Assembly: GCF_001761485.1 (NCBI RefSeq)
Contig: NC_090775.1
Span: forward strand, 2,487,001-2,551,000
Source: Yarrowia lipolytica
Lineage: Eukaryota > Ascomycota > Dipodascomycetes > Dipodascales
Length of the DNA: 64,000 bases
Direction: 5' to 3'
Positions 10,642-20,949 of the stretch are shown here, piece by piece. A program made the position numbers and the translations under genes. Numbering within the stretch: position 1 is the first letter of the stretch; every line of letters begins with the position of its first letter. A model generated the notes under the pieces. That model was not told the DNA's origin and searched no databases. It saw only the letters and a list, made by a program, of their open reading frames with translations.

Positions 10642-12456
10642 TTATTAACAATGCTGTGTATATGGTATACTTGATGTAACAAATGATGAGCCATGAAAAG
10701 TGATGAAGGAAAGGAGTAAGCAGATAGGGAACATTGAGACCACAAGAAGAAACTTGAGGAGTTGGTGAGTATCACCTGACGGATTACGCACAGCCACTGG
10801 TGTTCTCTATAGCCGAATGAGCTTAGCATTACAACACGTTGAGGGCTGTTGGCGTCCAGGACACCAAACGCCTACATAGCTCCTGTTTCTTGACTAACTG
10901 GTTCTTTGTCTTGACGATAAACTTGTTCTTGAGCATGGATATCTACGAGACTGTGCCAGGCCCAACTGTTTGCCGAACAGGCAGTGGTGTAGACAACAGT
11001 GCGAGGCTTGGAGATACTGTAGAGAAGACAATACAAATACCTGTAGGCTATGACTAAGACGAAATGGAGGCGTGGTACTAGAGAGAGAAGCAGAACGGTC
11101 CTATCAAGTGTCACGACGGCACTTGCTAGATGAGCGTTTGCGATGTGGTCTAAAGACACCGACACTGGATTCTAGTGTCCACTACAGCTTGTACTAGTGA
11201 TATCACGTGATGTCAAGTAGTAGTTCAGTAGGACAGTCCCATTGCTCACGTCAGAAATCTACTGCAACTGGGTTGACTCCGTACTTCATCTGTGACACAC
11301 GGTGCAATTCGTTCGATTAAAACGGAACATGCATTATCCCAGGGATTATTCCACATATGGTATAATGTCAACTGTGAAAGCGGCCATGCAGTGAAAAAGA
11401 TTTAACAGACAATATTTCATCTTTTTGAAATGCCAAAAATCTTCGAAATGGCTCTTCATTTACTGTAATTCATCCCAGATCGTCACTATAGTCGGAATCT
11501 CTCGCAGTATCTCAGATGAAATTCACTGATGGATCTCGTGAGAAATGAATAAAGAACTGCAAGTCCAACCCAGGACCACAGTATGTACAATAGTCGAACA
11601 AACAAACGAAGAGATCCACGGATTCCCAGGAAAGGTACCAAATCGGCCCTGACAAACCAACTCATGGCCAATTGGCAGATTCCTATTCTCAAGGCAAGAA
11701 TATCCTCTGAATAACTCTTGTCCTACACTAGAGGATGTGAGAGACATCTTGTCCGAGACGTAGCCTTAGTTTGTTCTACAGAGAAAAGCCTTATGTCCTG
11801 TCACAGGTATCCCTATACTTCTTCAGTGTCTCAGCAAATGGATCTGCTTTCAGGATCTGCTCTTATACAGCAGCGTTTGCAAGACATTTATGTTTATAAC
11901 TTGTCTATTCTGAACACATGCCCAGAGACATAATCCACCTACTGTGAAGGAGATCTACAAGTAGAGTAATCCTTGATACTCAAATGCTTGTACTTGTACT
12001 GTAGCGCTGAAAGGCGAATAAAAGTTCATGACCACTTCGTGAGTGACTCTTCTCTACTCTACAGTCCAAGGAGATTTCCCATGGTATGCATCGTACTCGG
12101 ACTCTGGGCACTCCACCGAACTACAGTACAAACCAGTGCAAGTACAGACTGAGCCCCGTGACTCACCGTCGTGACTCGTCTGAAAATCGTCAGTAATACC
12201 TTCCTTTACCAAGGTATAGCACCAGTATCGGTACGAACAGTTCAGTACTATTCTGAATTTCACTCGTAGTTATGCAAAAAAATAATAATGCTACGAGGTC
12301 CAGACCGATTCGCGTGATGCGCTTGTAATTATCTACCGATACGCGATGGATAAGTCCAGGGCACTGGCCTCGCTCTTATTCTTCTACGATCGAACTACAC
12401 TGCGCTCGCTGTTCTGGGCATGAAATAATACATCTTTTTCTTTTATAAACAACCGT
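10642..12456. other. Intergenic between convergent genes
   Basis: About 1.8 kb between the 3' ends of the Rch1-like gene and RPS6. It contains many short frames, none convincing, and spacer words near 11196 and 11953-12003. A GTGAGTATC donor-like site at 10764 has no matching acceptor close downstream. I see no RNA gene. Confidence 0.55.
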
Positions 12457-13329
12457 TTAAGCCTGGACAGACTGAGTTCGGAGAGAAGAGGCTCGTCGCT
12501 TCTTCTCCTCGGCCTTCTCAGACTTCTTCTCGGCAACTCGCTTGGCGAGCAGCTGGGCGTACTCAGCGGCAGCATCCTTGGAGGCCTGGATGGCCTTGAC
12601 CTTCTTCTCTCGGAGCTGGGCCTTGTGGGCGAGTCGTCGGGGAGTGATGAGTCGCTGGATCTTGGGGGCCTTGGTGTAGGTCTTTCCGGACTTGGTGGTC
12701 ACCTCACGTCGGATAACGTACTGTCGGACATCATCCTCCTTGGAGAGAGCAAACAGCTTTCGGATGTTGTTGGCTCGCTTGGGGCCGAGTCGTCGGGGAA
12801 CAGTCTCGGTGGTCAGGCCCTCAATGTCGGCATCGCCCTGCTTGACGATAACGACAGACAGAACAGACAGGTCGGAAGAGACAATGCATCCTCGGACGGA
12901 CTTTCGCTTTCGCTCACCGGCTCGTCGAGATCTGTAACAGGAAGAGTCCTTGGACAGCAGAAGTCGGACTCGGGTGGGGTGCATGACTCCCTGCTTCATG
13001 GGGAAACCCTGCTTGTCGTTACCACCGGTAATCTTGAGCACGTAGCCCTTGAACTCGTCACCGAGGAAGTCAGCCTCAACCTCCTGGCCCATTCGCTTCT
13101 CGTAGAAGCCTCGGACTCGGTGCTCGTCCTCAATATCAATGCACTTCTGGGTGCCCTGAGCGGGGTATGCGATGTTAAGCTGGTGTTAGAAATTTGTCAG
13201 AGATATGATCCAAATGTGATCCAACATAATTCGACAAACGGGACTTGGTAATTTCTCCCCTCAATACCGTCTCTGTCGTTCTCCCGTGTCGCCTTAGTCA
13301 CACCAATATCCACCGTCACTCACCTTCAT
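12457..13329 (-). CDS. RPS6: 40S ribosomal protein eS6, one intron
   Basis: The protein is eS6, a component of the small ribosomal subunit whose C-terminal serines are targets of TOR/AGC kinase signalling. Exon 1 is just ATGAAG (13324-13329). The intron spans 13180-13323 (144 bases), opens with GTGAGT and ends CTAACACCAG. Exon 2 (12457-13179) begins [29 protein letters not shown] and continues through [35 protein letters not shown] to the basic tail [15 protein letters not shown]. Joined, this matches eS6 from end to end; the phosphorylatable RRASS site is present near the C-terminus. The ATG-only first exon is typical of ribosomal protein genes in this yeast. Regulation: see the Tbf1-like and CACGTG sites upstream. 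Confidence 0.97.
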
Positions 13330-13423
13330 TTTGCTATTGTCGAACGCTGTAGAGAAACGAAGTGAAAATGTCAAGATTACAGGTGGGAGCAGAGTCGAAA
13401 GCGTAAAAAAGCGAGTCACAAAT

Positions 13424-13441
13424 CTAGGGTTCTTAGGGTTA
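13424..13441 (-). promoter_or_regulatory. Paired Tbf1-like sites upstream of RPS6
   Basis: On the coding strand of RPS6 this reads TAACCCTAAGAACCCTAG, two copies of an RNCCCTAR-like motif, about 100 bases upstream of the ATG. Tbf1 binds ARCCCTAA and drives ribosomal protein genes in Candida albicans (established knowledge for that species); use here is inferred. Confidence 0.6.
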
Positions 13442-13443
13442 TG

Positions 13444-13449
13444 CACGTG
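13444..13449. promoter_or_regulatory. CACGTG box (Cbf1-like) beside the Tbf1-like sites
   Basis: GCACGTGACC lies three bases from the Tbf1-like pair. CACGTG followed by AC is the Cbf1 binding core. Proximity to the TAACCCTAA pair supports a composite ribosomal-protein promoter. Confidence 0.55.
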
Positions 13450-13508
13450 ACCAAAGGGGCTCAAAACAGACCAAAGTCCCAACCAAACCTAATAGAGGGA
13501 ACTGTGAG

Positions 13509-13514
13509 CACGTG
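13509..13514. promoter_or_regulatory. Second CACGTG box upstream of RPS6
   Basis: AGCACGTGACC repeats the flanks of the first box (GCACGTGACC) 65 bases further from the gene, in the same orientation. Confidence 0.5.
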
Positions 13515-15173
13515 ACCAGAACGATGGGGGGTTGTCTGGGGCCGGTTTCCATTGTTTAAAAACCGACTCTGAATATTTGAGATGGAATCGAGACTTTAAT
13601 GCCTAATCTGGAGGCGTATTGACCTTTAACATGGTCTTTGTGGGTTTTTTTTAGAAGATATCTTGAATACGAAACCGATACACCTTAACTTTAATAAATT
13701 TTATTGGTACAAGTACTCTTGAACAAAAGGTGAAAGTATTGTAATCCAACTGGCCGTGTTCGTAGATGGTGAGAAAGGGATAAAGCAGGGTACTGTAGTT
13801 GTGGGGGGTAAGTAATAGTACGATTACTCGGGTTGTACCAAATGACGATTTTCTGTATATTCCATGAAAATACGTCTTCGGTCACATCTCATCTCGAGAT
13901 CTCCCGTAGGGACCCGCTGAATCGACTCCTGCATCTATGTCGGTCAGGTTCAGTGCAGCAGAGATGTTCAAAGACCCGAGTGTCAACTGCAAAGTGAGGT
14001 TTAGCCGTGTTGTGAGGTGAGGTGAATAGGGGCTGCTGCTGTTGTATGACAGACAATGTACAAGGTGAGAGTGAGTGCGTGAGGCCATGATAAGACAGAG
14101 AGGCATGGCTTGTATCATGAACAGAAGTACGAGTACAATTCTACAAGTAGTACACAGATCTGTTCAAGTAGATTCACACCCAAGTACCGGTACTAGGATT
14201 CACTCCGGCAGATTTTGTCGTTCTCATCTGCACTCAAGCAGCATACTGCATACTGTGCTACTCAGTGTTCTACTTTCAAGTCATCGTCTTGAGAGACATC
14301 TACCTGTACATACTGCTGTACTGAAACGCGAAGACAGCGTTCTCAGAATGAAACATAGGCACCATCAGAGTATGTGGACCCGTGGCTAGGATTGAAATAC
14401 CCAGTCCGTGAGCTGTCTACCTCTACAACACAGCACTATATGAATATGTTTCCTCGCAGTATCTTACACATTACAGTATGGCTACAACTTGGCTGCCCTT
14501 CTCACTTAACACAACCTTGGACATTGACACGAATACCTCATTTCATCAGAAGAGAGAAGTTGTATACATACACCAACATCTAAAACTTGAATCATTCGTA
14601 TTAGAAGTACAAGTACAAGTATTCTAGGAGAGAGAACATCCTCAGTTGGTAACTCACCAACACGCTCACAACGTAGACATGGCGACCAGACGTACACATC
14701 TGCCATCCTCTAAATGGAGTACAATGCACCTGAACGCCATGTAAGGCTCAATAAAAAAACTAGAACCACTAGACACTCGTTCCAACATTCTCCTGCGCCC
14801 TTACCACACTGCTCATATGTATCGTATGAGTACTTGTAACCTACTAGTCCTGGTAGGGTTCCGCATCAAGGTGCATTGATAAGGCGTACAGAAGTGCTAA
14901 CAGTAAGCAGCTGGGTGTTCCATGCCTAGTGAGTAAACCAAGCCGTCGAACATGATTCACGACAGATCATCTGCGTACTCGTACCATACTGCTGCCTCTC
15001 TGTTCTACAATTCCCCATCAAAACTATTAGAATGTATTGTACAAGGAGTGTTAGTACCCAAACTGGGTTTATTATATACCAAAAATTGCCACATTGTGTC
15101 CGTGGAACAAGTTAATCATCATCATAATCAATCATCATCGTCGAATCGCATCGCATCATGTCATGTCATCATC

Positions 15174-16808
15174 TCACCCCAACCTCTGCTTCTTAGGGTC
15201 CAACTTACTATCGCTGTTATCCACCCGCTTCTTATCTTTGCAGGCACTGGTGGGTATCAACGAGCCTCCCGCAGAAAAGGAAGAGCCCCCTGCAGACCCG
15301 GGGTTGAAGTTCCACTCTGTGCCGTAGAAATTTGACGGACTGGGCAACAGGTCGTTAATGTACCGCGATGGTAACGCTGCCGACAACGGCGTTTGTTCTC
15401 CATTCAGAAGCGTGGGTTTCGCAAAGGGGTTTCCAGGGCCCACTCCCGAGTTATTAATGTACGAGGAGGGAGAGGGTGGTGGTAAAAGCAGCGCGGCGTG
15501 TGAGGTGTTTTCGTCCTTGGACCCATCTATCGGTGTGCCTTCCCCGGATGTGGATCTGGAGTTCCCTGCCTGTCCTGCTGTGGAGCCTTGACCTCCAGGT
15601 CCAGAGTTGCCTCCCGTGCTGCCTCGTTTCTCGCCCGGAATCTGAACCTTGAGTTTTGGCCTGGTTACCGAGTTCTGTCGAGACGAGACCCGTGACGAGC
15701 CCTCGGATCCTGGAATGTATCCGCTCCCTGCCCCGGCCACGCCCTGGCCCATAGGGTTTCCTCCAGCGGTTGCGGGGATAGAACTAGGCGGCATGTCGTT
15801 AGTTCCACGCCGAATGTCCAACAGGTGGCCCGCCAACGAGCTCATTTCCTGCGAAATGGGGGTGAATTGGCTCTTGTGATGCTGTTGCTGTTGGTGGTTC
15901 TGATGCTGTTGATGCTGATGCTGCTGGTGCTGCTGAGCATGTTGTGCCTGTTGCTGCAATTGATGATGGTGCTGTTGTTGCTGCATCATCTGTTGCTGTA
16001 AAATCTGCTGCTGGTGGGGATGCTGGCCCATCTGTCCCATGCTCATGTAGTCATAGTAACGCTGCTGCTCGGGGTGGTGGGGATGAGGCATTTGCTGCTG
16101 CTGAGCCTGTTGAACCTGCTGGGCTTGCTGAGACTGCTGAGCCTGCTGCTGGGGAGTCAGCTGCTGCTGAGGTGTCACGTTTTGAGGCATCTGCGGAGTC
16201 ACGCTCTGGGCCATCCGTGGCGTGACGTTGGGGGGCATCTGAGGGGTGGCGTTTTGTGTTCCGTTGTTAGAATCCTCCTCCTCCTCTTCGTCGTCCTCAT
16301 CGGTGGGCTCGCTCTTGATGCTCGTGACGCTTCCCGTGGCTCTGTGGCCGCCCGCCCGCTTTTTACCATTGTAGTCCTCAGGCGTCTTCTTTTCGTAGGG
16401 AATGGACTTTTGGTATCTTTGAATGAGCTGGTTTGTGTCTGTTGACGAGAACTCATACAGCTTCTGGTTGGCGCCAAAGACAATCACGGCAATATCTACC
16501 TGGCAAAGCACAGACAGCTCGTGGGCCTTTTTGAACAGTCCCGCTCTTCGTTTGAGAAATGTTCTGAGTTAGTTGTGTCCTACAAGTAGGTGGCGAGGAA
16601 AGAATAGTGCAGAGAAGAAGGAGGTGGTGGACAAGCACGCTCGATGGAAATAACGCTGTTACATGTCTTAATCAAGTGCCTGTTTTCTCCACTTGTGTAT
16701 CTGTTTCTCCTCTTGCGTGTCTTGATGTCGCGGGCTATGCCAGAATACTCACACTGAACGGTTGCGTTCGTCTTCCAGCGGTTGAATAACAATCTTGCGA
16801 CGTCCCAT
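15174..16808 (-). CDS. MEF2-type MADS-box transcription factor (Rlm1/Smp1-like), one intron
   Basis: Exon 1 (16753-16808) encodes [19 protein letters not shown]; the intron 16564-16752 (189 bases) opens GTGAGT and ends CTAACTCAG; exon 2 (15174-16563) continues [40 protein letters not shown]. Joined, residues 1-60 are a complete MADS DNA-binding and dimerisation domain of the MEF2 class ([35 protein letters not shown]), as in yeast Rlm1 and Smp1, which act downstream of the wall-integrity and osmotic MAP kinases. The intron splits the codon for Val19. The full product is about 481 residues. After an acidic serine-rich patch ([14 protein letters not shown]) comes a long Gln/His/Pro-rich region with repeated [11 protein letters not shown]-type units, then Gly/Ser-rich sequence with SP sites. 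The target-gene role is by analogy. Confidence 0.93.
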
Positions 16809-18344
16809 GGTGATGTGTTTGTGTCGAGCAGAATCCTTTAACGGTGATGGCTTGTGTTTTCCGTCGCTGTCGTCTCGTGTGGTTTGGCACGTAAATATGT
16901 CAGAAGGAAGTGCTATTAATAGCAAGGCAGTTGCAAACTGAAAACCCTGGACCACCCTCTCCCAACGTCACCATGCGTCCTCCATGCACGGCTCTCACAG
17001 GATATTGGAAGGTTAAAAAAATTACTTCCTGGCGCGACCCAGCACGATAGGCTGGAGTAGTGGACCGAGAGAGTAGCTGACTCACCCAGACAAGCTAATA
17101 CTAGTGCAGTGAATCGACCCATGTCTTTTTCTGAAACAAACAACCGCTTTTGAGCGCTTTTCGGTGCCTTTCTCCCACTCAAACACGTATACACTGACAG
17201 TTAAAGTCACCCCGAAAAGTCAGCCTGGGTCACCTGTGGAAGTAAACAGCATATGTGCTCCTTCCCACCCCCCAAAAAAAGGCTCTTGGCAGGATTCTCC
17301 CTAGGAGGTATTCCAGAGCACCCCCTGGTTGCTCCCATCTCCCGTTAGTGACGCTAGCTGGGGAACATCTGTAGTGAGGCAATTAGACATAGCTCAGGCG
17401 GCAAAAACAGCCACATAGGGCTTGTAGCGGTGTTTTTTTCGAGCTCGTATCATTATATGGCCTGAAAACTACGTGATCTCCTCCCCAGGCACACCCCCAC
17501 ACGCGTCGCCGTTTTGCTTCTAAAGATAGTAACATGTACAATCAATGCAGACCCCCGAAGCTTACTATAAATAGAACCAGCCCTGGGGTACACCAAGTCG
17601 AAGAGCAGCCAACAGAGAAATAACCACCAGGATTTAGGTGAAAGAAAGAGGTTTGTACGCCTGCCAAGAACCTGCAAGTTACGCGAAAACCGTCTCCAAG
17701 ATTCAACGTCATCAATAACCGACCCTGAACTGAAGACAGAAGACCGAAGACACATCAACCCCAACCTACATGTCCACTATTCCGCCTTGGTCAGACACAC
17801 TACGATCAGAGCTATTTGTACCCGTACGTGTAGATAGTTACATATTTTCGGCCTAGATCTCAGCAATCAATACGACTGGCTCAAAAAAAGCTCACTGCCG
17901 CATTACAGAAGGACGCGCACACCCCCTGGGGTAAAGGTGCAGACGGTCAACCACAAGATCCGACGCGATGAGCATCTCCCAGGTTCTAAATATAAATTTA
18001 AACACACAGAATACGAGCAAGGCACTGGAAAGACGTTACTCAAAGGGCGCTGGGACGGGTGCAGGGGTCTGAACGGTAATTCGCCAAGATCATCTCATCC
18101 TGACCATGCAAGCTTATGTGTTTACTTTTCGTTTCAAACACCTACTATCCAGTACATCCCTCTGCAAGTGGAATCCAGGGTCGTAGTGTCTCTGTTGGTT
18201 GTCACGTAAGAGCGACTCAGCCGCCTATCTTCATCCCATTGACTTGTTGACAAGGATACTTCATCGACATACTCTACTCGTACAAGTACTTGTAGTGAAT
18301 GTGTATGATCATTAATGTGATATATTATGACGGCACCAGTGCCT
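16809..18344. other. MADS-gene promoter region and spacer
   Basis: This 1.5 kb stretch lies upstream of the MADS-box gene and downstream of the acetyltransferase gene. No gene is visible. A frame on the minus strand starting near 17128 (MGRFTALVLACLG then GTGAGT at about 17087) looks like a signal peptide followed by a donor site, but no acceptor or downstream exon was found. A perfect TACAAGTACTTGTA palindrome sits at 18281-18294. Confidence 0.5.
18281..18294. repeat. Perfect palindrome TACAAGTACTTGTA
   Basis: This is identical to the palindrome at 4111-4124. It lies just downstream of the acetyltransferase stop codon on that gene's strand. Confidence 0.8.
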
Positions 18345-19664
18345 CTAGGAAATGTGCGAAAGGAACTCCTCAACGTACTTTTCTACCTGCGGAACAATGC
18401 TATCGTCCTCAGCAACGGCAACTGAGATGCTAATGGGGCCACCCTTTATTCCCACAGTGGAAAACTGAATGAAAGGACAAGTACCTCCTGTGCATTGAGA
18501 GAACCGCAGCCGCTCAACCGTAGTAGAGGTCTCCAGAGCGGTCAGGTTGCTCAAAGAGTACATTCCATGCCGCTGGTAGTTGTTGGTATGAGAGGCAAAG
18601 TAGTCTTCCAGGTCAACGAAAGGAATCAGACCAATGATATGCATGAAAGGATAGCCGGAGAACCATGTCGAGACTCCGTCCTTCTTAATCTGATCCTGGT
18701 ACACCTTGGCAACCTCCAGGAACCCAGAAGGAATCGTTGGTCCACTTCCAAATTCAACATCTGCAGGCTTGGGAACCGGGTTGTCAAACAGAGACTCCCC
18801 AACGACCATTCCCAGACGTTCGGGGTCCTGACCGGGTGTGAATTTACGAGCATTCCAAGGAATGGAACCGCTCACCTGTTGCTGAACTGCGTCAGGATAC
18901 TTGTCATGAAGCACCTTTGACGACGAGCACACCAGAAGACCATACAGACCGGCCCCTCCACTGATGGAATGTGCCTTGCACATTTTCAGAAACGCGCTTG
19001 TCTGCTCGGTAGTCATATCAATGACACCATAGTACCCCGTCCATGGGAGAACCTGAGGAGGCAAAGAGGTTTTGGGTTTTGAGAAGAGATACTCGTTAGC
19101 CAGTTCCTTCACCAGTCGGGAGACAGGAGCGGAAACGGTAATCTGTTTCTCCACGGGTGGTGGCAACTCTTTCTGTGACACTTGGATCTTATTGTCATCA
19201 GATCTTTTGCCTTGTCGGTATTCCTCGATGGACTTGACCAATTGACGGCATGCAAAAGATCCAGACATTCCGTCCAGAAGAGTGTGGTCGTAGAGAAAGA
19301 GGACTTCCCGGCCGTGGTCTAGCCCAACAACTTTCCAGTGAGCCTTGGTGAGATCAAACCGCACGTAATGGAGATCGGATTGGGCTTCACTCACCTGCTT
19401 ATCCCAAAATGTCGTAGTGTCCAGGAAGTCCTTGACATCGTAGTCGTCGGCATTCAGTTTGTGCATTTCGTATTGGCCTGGCTTGTCTCCTGTAATGGTG
19501 ACACCTAGGATGGGTTCATTATGGATCAGTTGACACACGGCGTATTCAACTGCCTCGGTTGGAGCGGGGTCTCTTAATCGAGCACTCACAAAAACGTTGG
19601 AGTAGCTACCGAAACGGCTTCGTGTAGCCGCGTACGTTTCGTGGGGCCCCAGCTTGCGCGACAT
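18345..19664 (-). CDS. Alcohol acetyltransferase-like protein (Atf/AATase family)
   Basis: The 439-residue protein resembles fungal alcohol O-acetyltransferases, which make esters from acetyl-CoA and alcohols, or acylate sterols, usually at lipid droplets or the ER. The N-terminal pattern RKLGPHETYAATRSRFGSYSNVFVSARL, the early VEYAVCQLIHNEPILGVTI segment and the HxxxD motif (YDHTLLDGMSGS, near residue 137) are the family features seen. The usual C-terminal DFGWG-like motif is not obvious. The start is the ATG at 19664; an in-frame ATG 8 codons upstream (19688) is possible, but a TATA-like TTATAA at about 19707 sits so close that the shorter start is preferred. It belongs to a diverse family, so the exact substrate is unknown. 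Confidence 0.8.
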   Translation of the reverse strand: MSRKLGPHETYAATRSRFGSYSNVFVSARLRDPAPTEAVEYAVCQLIHNEPILGVTITGDKPGQYEMHKLNADDYDVKDFLDTTTFWDKQVSEAQSDLHYVRFDLTKAHWKVVGLDHGREVLFLYDHTLLDGMSGSFACRQLVKSIEEYRQGKRSDDNKIQVSQKELPPPVEKQITVSAPVSRLVKELANEYLFSKPKTSLPPQVLPWTGYYGVIDMTTEQTSAFLKMCKAHSISGGAGLYGLLVCSSSKVLHDKYPDAVQQQVSGSIPWNARKFTPGQDPERLGMVVGESLFDNPVPKPADVEFGSGPTIPSGFLEVAKVYQDQIKKDGVSTWFSGYPFMHIIGLIPFVDLEDYFASHTNNYQRHGMYSLSNLTALETSTTVERLRFSQCTGGTCPFIQFSTVGIKGGPISISVAVAEDDSIVPQVEKYVEEFLSHIS

Positions 19665-19816
19665 GGTTGTATATGAAAGAGGAAACATGACATTTGGCGT
19701 TAACATTTATAACCCAAACTGGAGTGCGTGTCGCGTGCAAGTGAAAGCTTAACAAGTTATCTAAGTATATACTGTATATTCAGCGAGTATTAGTTAGTCT
19801 TTTGTGTAGCTACAAG

Positions 19817-19994
19817 TCAGACTAGACAGTAGCAAGCGTAGAAGGCGGCCGAGGCCACCGAGAGAACAGCGTAGCAGGGCGCGTAGTCACCACAGGGGAC
19901 GCAGAACCAAACCAATGACGAAGAAGAACCACAAGGAGACGTTTTCAAAGGCAATGCAAACGAAGAGGGCAATGGAGGGATTGAGATTAGAGAA
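19817..19994 (-). pseudogene. Codon-biased C-terminal fragment of an unidentified membrane protein
   Basis: Read on the minus strand, this piece gives FSNLNPSIALFVCIAF and ENVSLWFFFVIGLVL, then, one base out of frame, VPCGDYAPCYAVLSV and ASAAFYACYCLV before a TGA at 19817-19819. Nearly all codons end in C, T or G, as in the expressed genes of this window and unlike the surrounding spacer, so both parts look like former or partial coding sequence with membrane segments. No start codon or 5' part exists: the piece begins at the adapter-like 20-mer. It could be a gene relic, or a real gene whose 5' part was lost in assembly. I do not recognise the family. The frame shift near 19905 may be a sequencing error. 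Confidence 0.4.
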
Positions 19995-20014
19995 CTGAAC
20001 CGCTCTTCCGATCT
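19995..20014. other. 20-mer identical to Illumina paired-end adapter 3' end
   Basis: The plus strand here reads CTGAACCGCTCTTCCGATCT, which is the last 20 bases of the older Illumina paired-end PCR primer 2.0 (known from memory). The bases to the left differ from the primer. A chance exact match of this length is extremely unlikely in 64 kb. The most likely reading is residual adapter at an assembly join. Confidence 0.8.
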
Positions 20015-20046
20015 CCTCTGGCGTGTGTTTTGATCACTTTTGTGTC

Positions 20047-20060
20047 TACTTGTACAAGTA
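20047..20060. repeat. Perfect palindrome TACTTGTACAAGTA
   Basis: A 14-base perfect palindrome of the spacer-word family, overlapped by TACAAGTACTTG at 20053-20064. Confidence 0.75.
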
Positions 20061-20373
20061 CTTGGAGATATACCCTCCTCCCTAGTTAACCATCATACAG
20101 TAAGTAGCTGTACAATATGTACTGTACTAATTAGTAATATTCGTGTAAGCGTACATTCATTTCAAAGGTTATTCTTTCACAGCAAAGTTATAATTAAATG
20201 AATGTACAGTATATGCACAAAAAAAAAAAAAAAAACTAGCTACTTGTACCAGGCACCGGTACTTCTACCACATTAACAGGTTGTACAGAACCGGGTTTCT
20301 AGATTTGATACGATAAGAGAGTTAATTAAGTATAAAGTGGCACAGCCGAAGAAGAGAATTGAAGTCATCCTGT

Positions 20374-20949
20374 TTAAGCAGAGGAAACAGGGTGGGCAGA
20401 CAGAAGGCTCTTGAGGGAACCGGTCTCGAGACCCAGAGAAGAGGAGAGATCCTCAATACCGGGGAGCTTTCCAAGCATCTGCAGAAGTAGAGAGACATTC
20501 TTGAGAAGTCCATCAATGGACTGGACAAGGGGGACAACAAGGTAGTCAACAAGACCACCAACCAGCAGAGTGACGAGCTTCTCGACAACAAGGAGAAGAC
20601 CGTTGATGACGGGGTTGGCTGCAATCTTGGCAACGAGGTTAACAACGGAGCCAACAAGAGGAATCTTTCCAAGATCGGCCAGAAGCTTGTCGACTCCAGT
20701 GTTAAGAGTGGCAAAGGTGGAGGTCAGAACAGAGATCTCAGTAGGCCGGTCTCCAGGAGGCTTGATGAGGGTGTTGACAGTGCCGTCGACAAGAGAGAGA
20801 ACGGTCTCAACATCTGCATCAACATCCTCAATGGCGTTCCAGAGCTGTCGAGCAGCCAGCTCGTTAGAAGCAGGGGCAGGAGCAGGGGCAGGAGCAGCCA
20901 GAGCCATGGCGGCAAAGGCAGTGGCGGCGATGTACTTGGCAGAGACCAT
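20374..20949 (-). CDS. Small secreted hydrophobic protein of unknown function
   Basis: The 191-residue protein starts with a clear signal peptide (MVSAKYIAATAFAAMALA) followed by an (AP)4 run and ASNELAARQ, which could include a propeptide. The mature part has heptad-like helices (NAIEDVDADVETVLSLVDGTVNTLI; ISVLTSTFATLNTGVDKLLADLG) and then a strongly hydrophobic Leu/Val-rich region (about residues 95-165) with PLVGSVVNLVAKIAANPVINGLLLVVEKLVTLLVGGLV. There is no cysteine. The size and helical repeats are reminiscent of hydrophobic surface-binding (HsbA/galactomannoprotein-like) proteins of fungi, but this is a weak resemblance. A TATA element lies about 105 bases upstream. Alternatively it is a self-assembling wall or surface-active protein. 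Confidence 0.8.
   Translation of the reverse strand: MVSAKYIAATAFAAMALAAPAPAPAPASNELAARQLWNAIEDVDADVETVLSLVDGTVNTLIKPPGDRPTEISVLTSTFATLNTGVDKLLADLGKIPLVGSVVNLVAKIAANPVINGLLLVVEKLVTLLVGGLVDYLVVPLVQSIDGLLKNVSLLLQMLGKLPGIEDLSSSLGLETGSLKSLLSAHPVSSA

Larger units (their letters stand above)
13330..15173. other. RPS6 promoter and spacer to the MADS-box gene
   Basis: The first 200 bases hold the RPS6 promoter. The remaining 1.6 kb, up to the 3' end of the MADS-box gene, shows only short frames without protein character and several spacer words (13706, 14124-14195, 14604-14620, 14828). A (TCA/TCG)-rich run lies near 15117-15170, just beyond the MADS gene stop. Confidence 0.55.
19665..20373. other. 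Spacer between acetyltransferase and secreted-protein genes
   Basis: Contains, from left to right, the upstream region of the acetyltransferase gene, a codon-biased fragment (19817-19994), an adapter-identical 20-mer (19995-20014), a TACTTGTACAAGTA palindrome (20047-20060) and an A-run of about 17 bases near 20219-20236. The fragment and 20-mer are listed separately. Confidence 0.6.
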
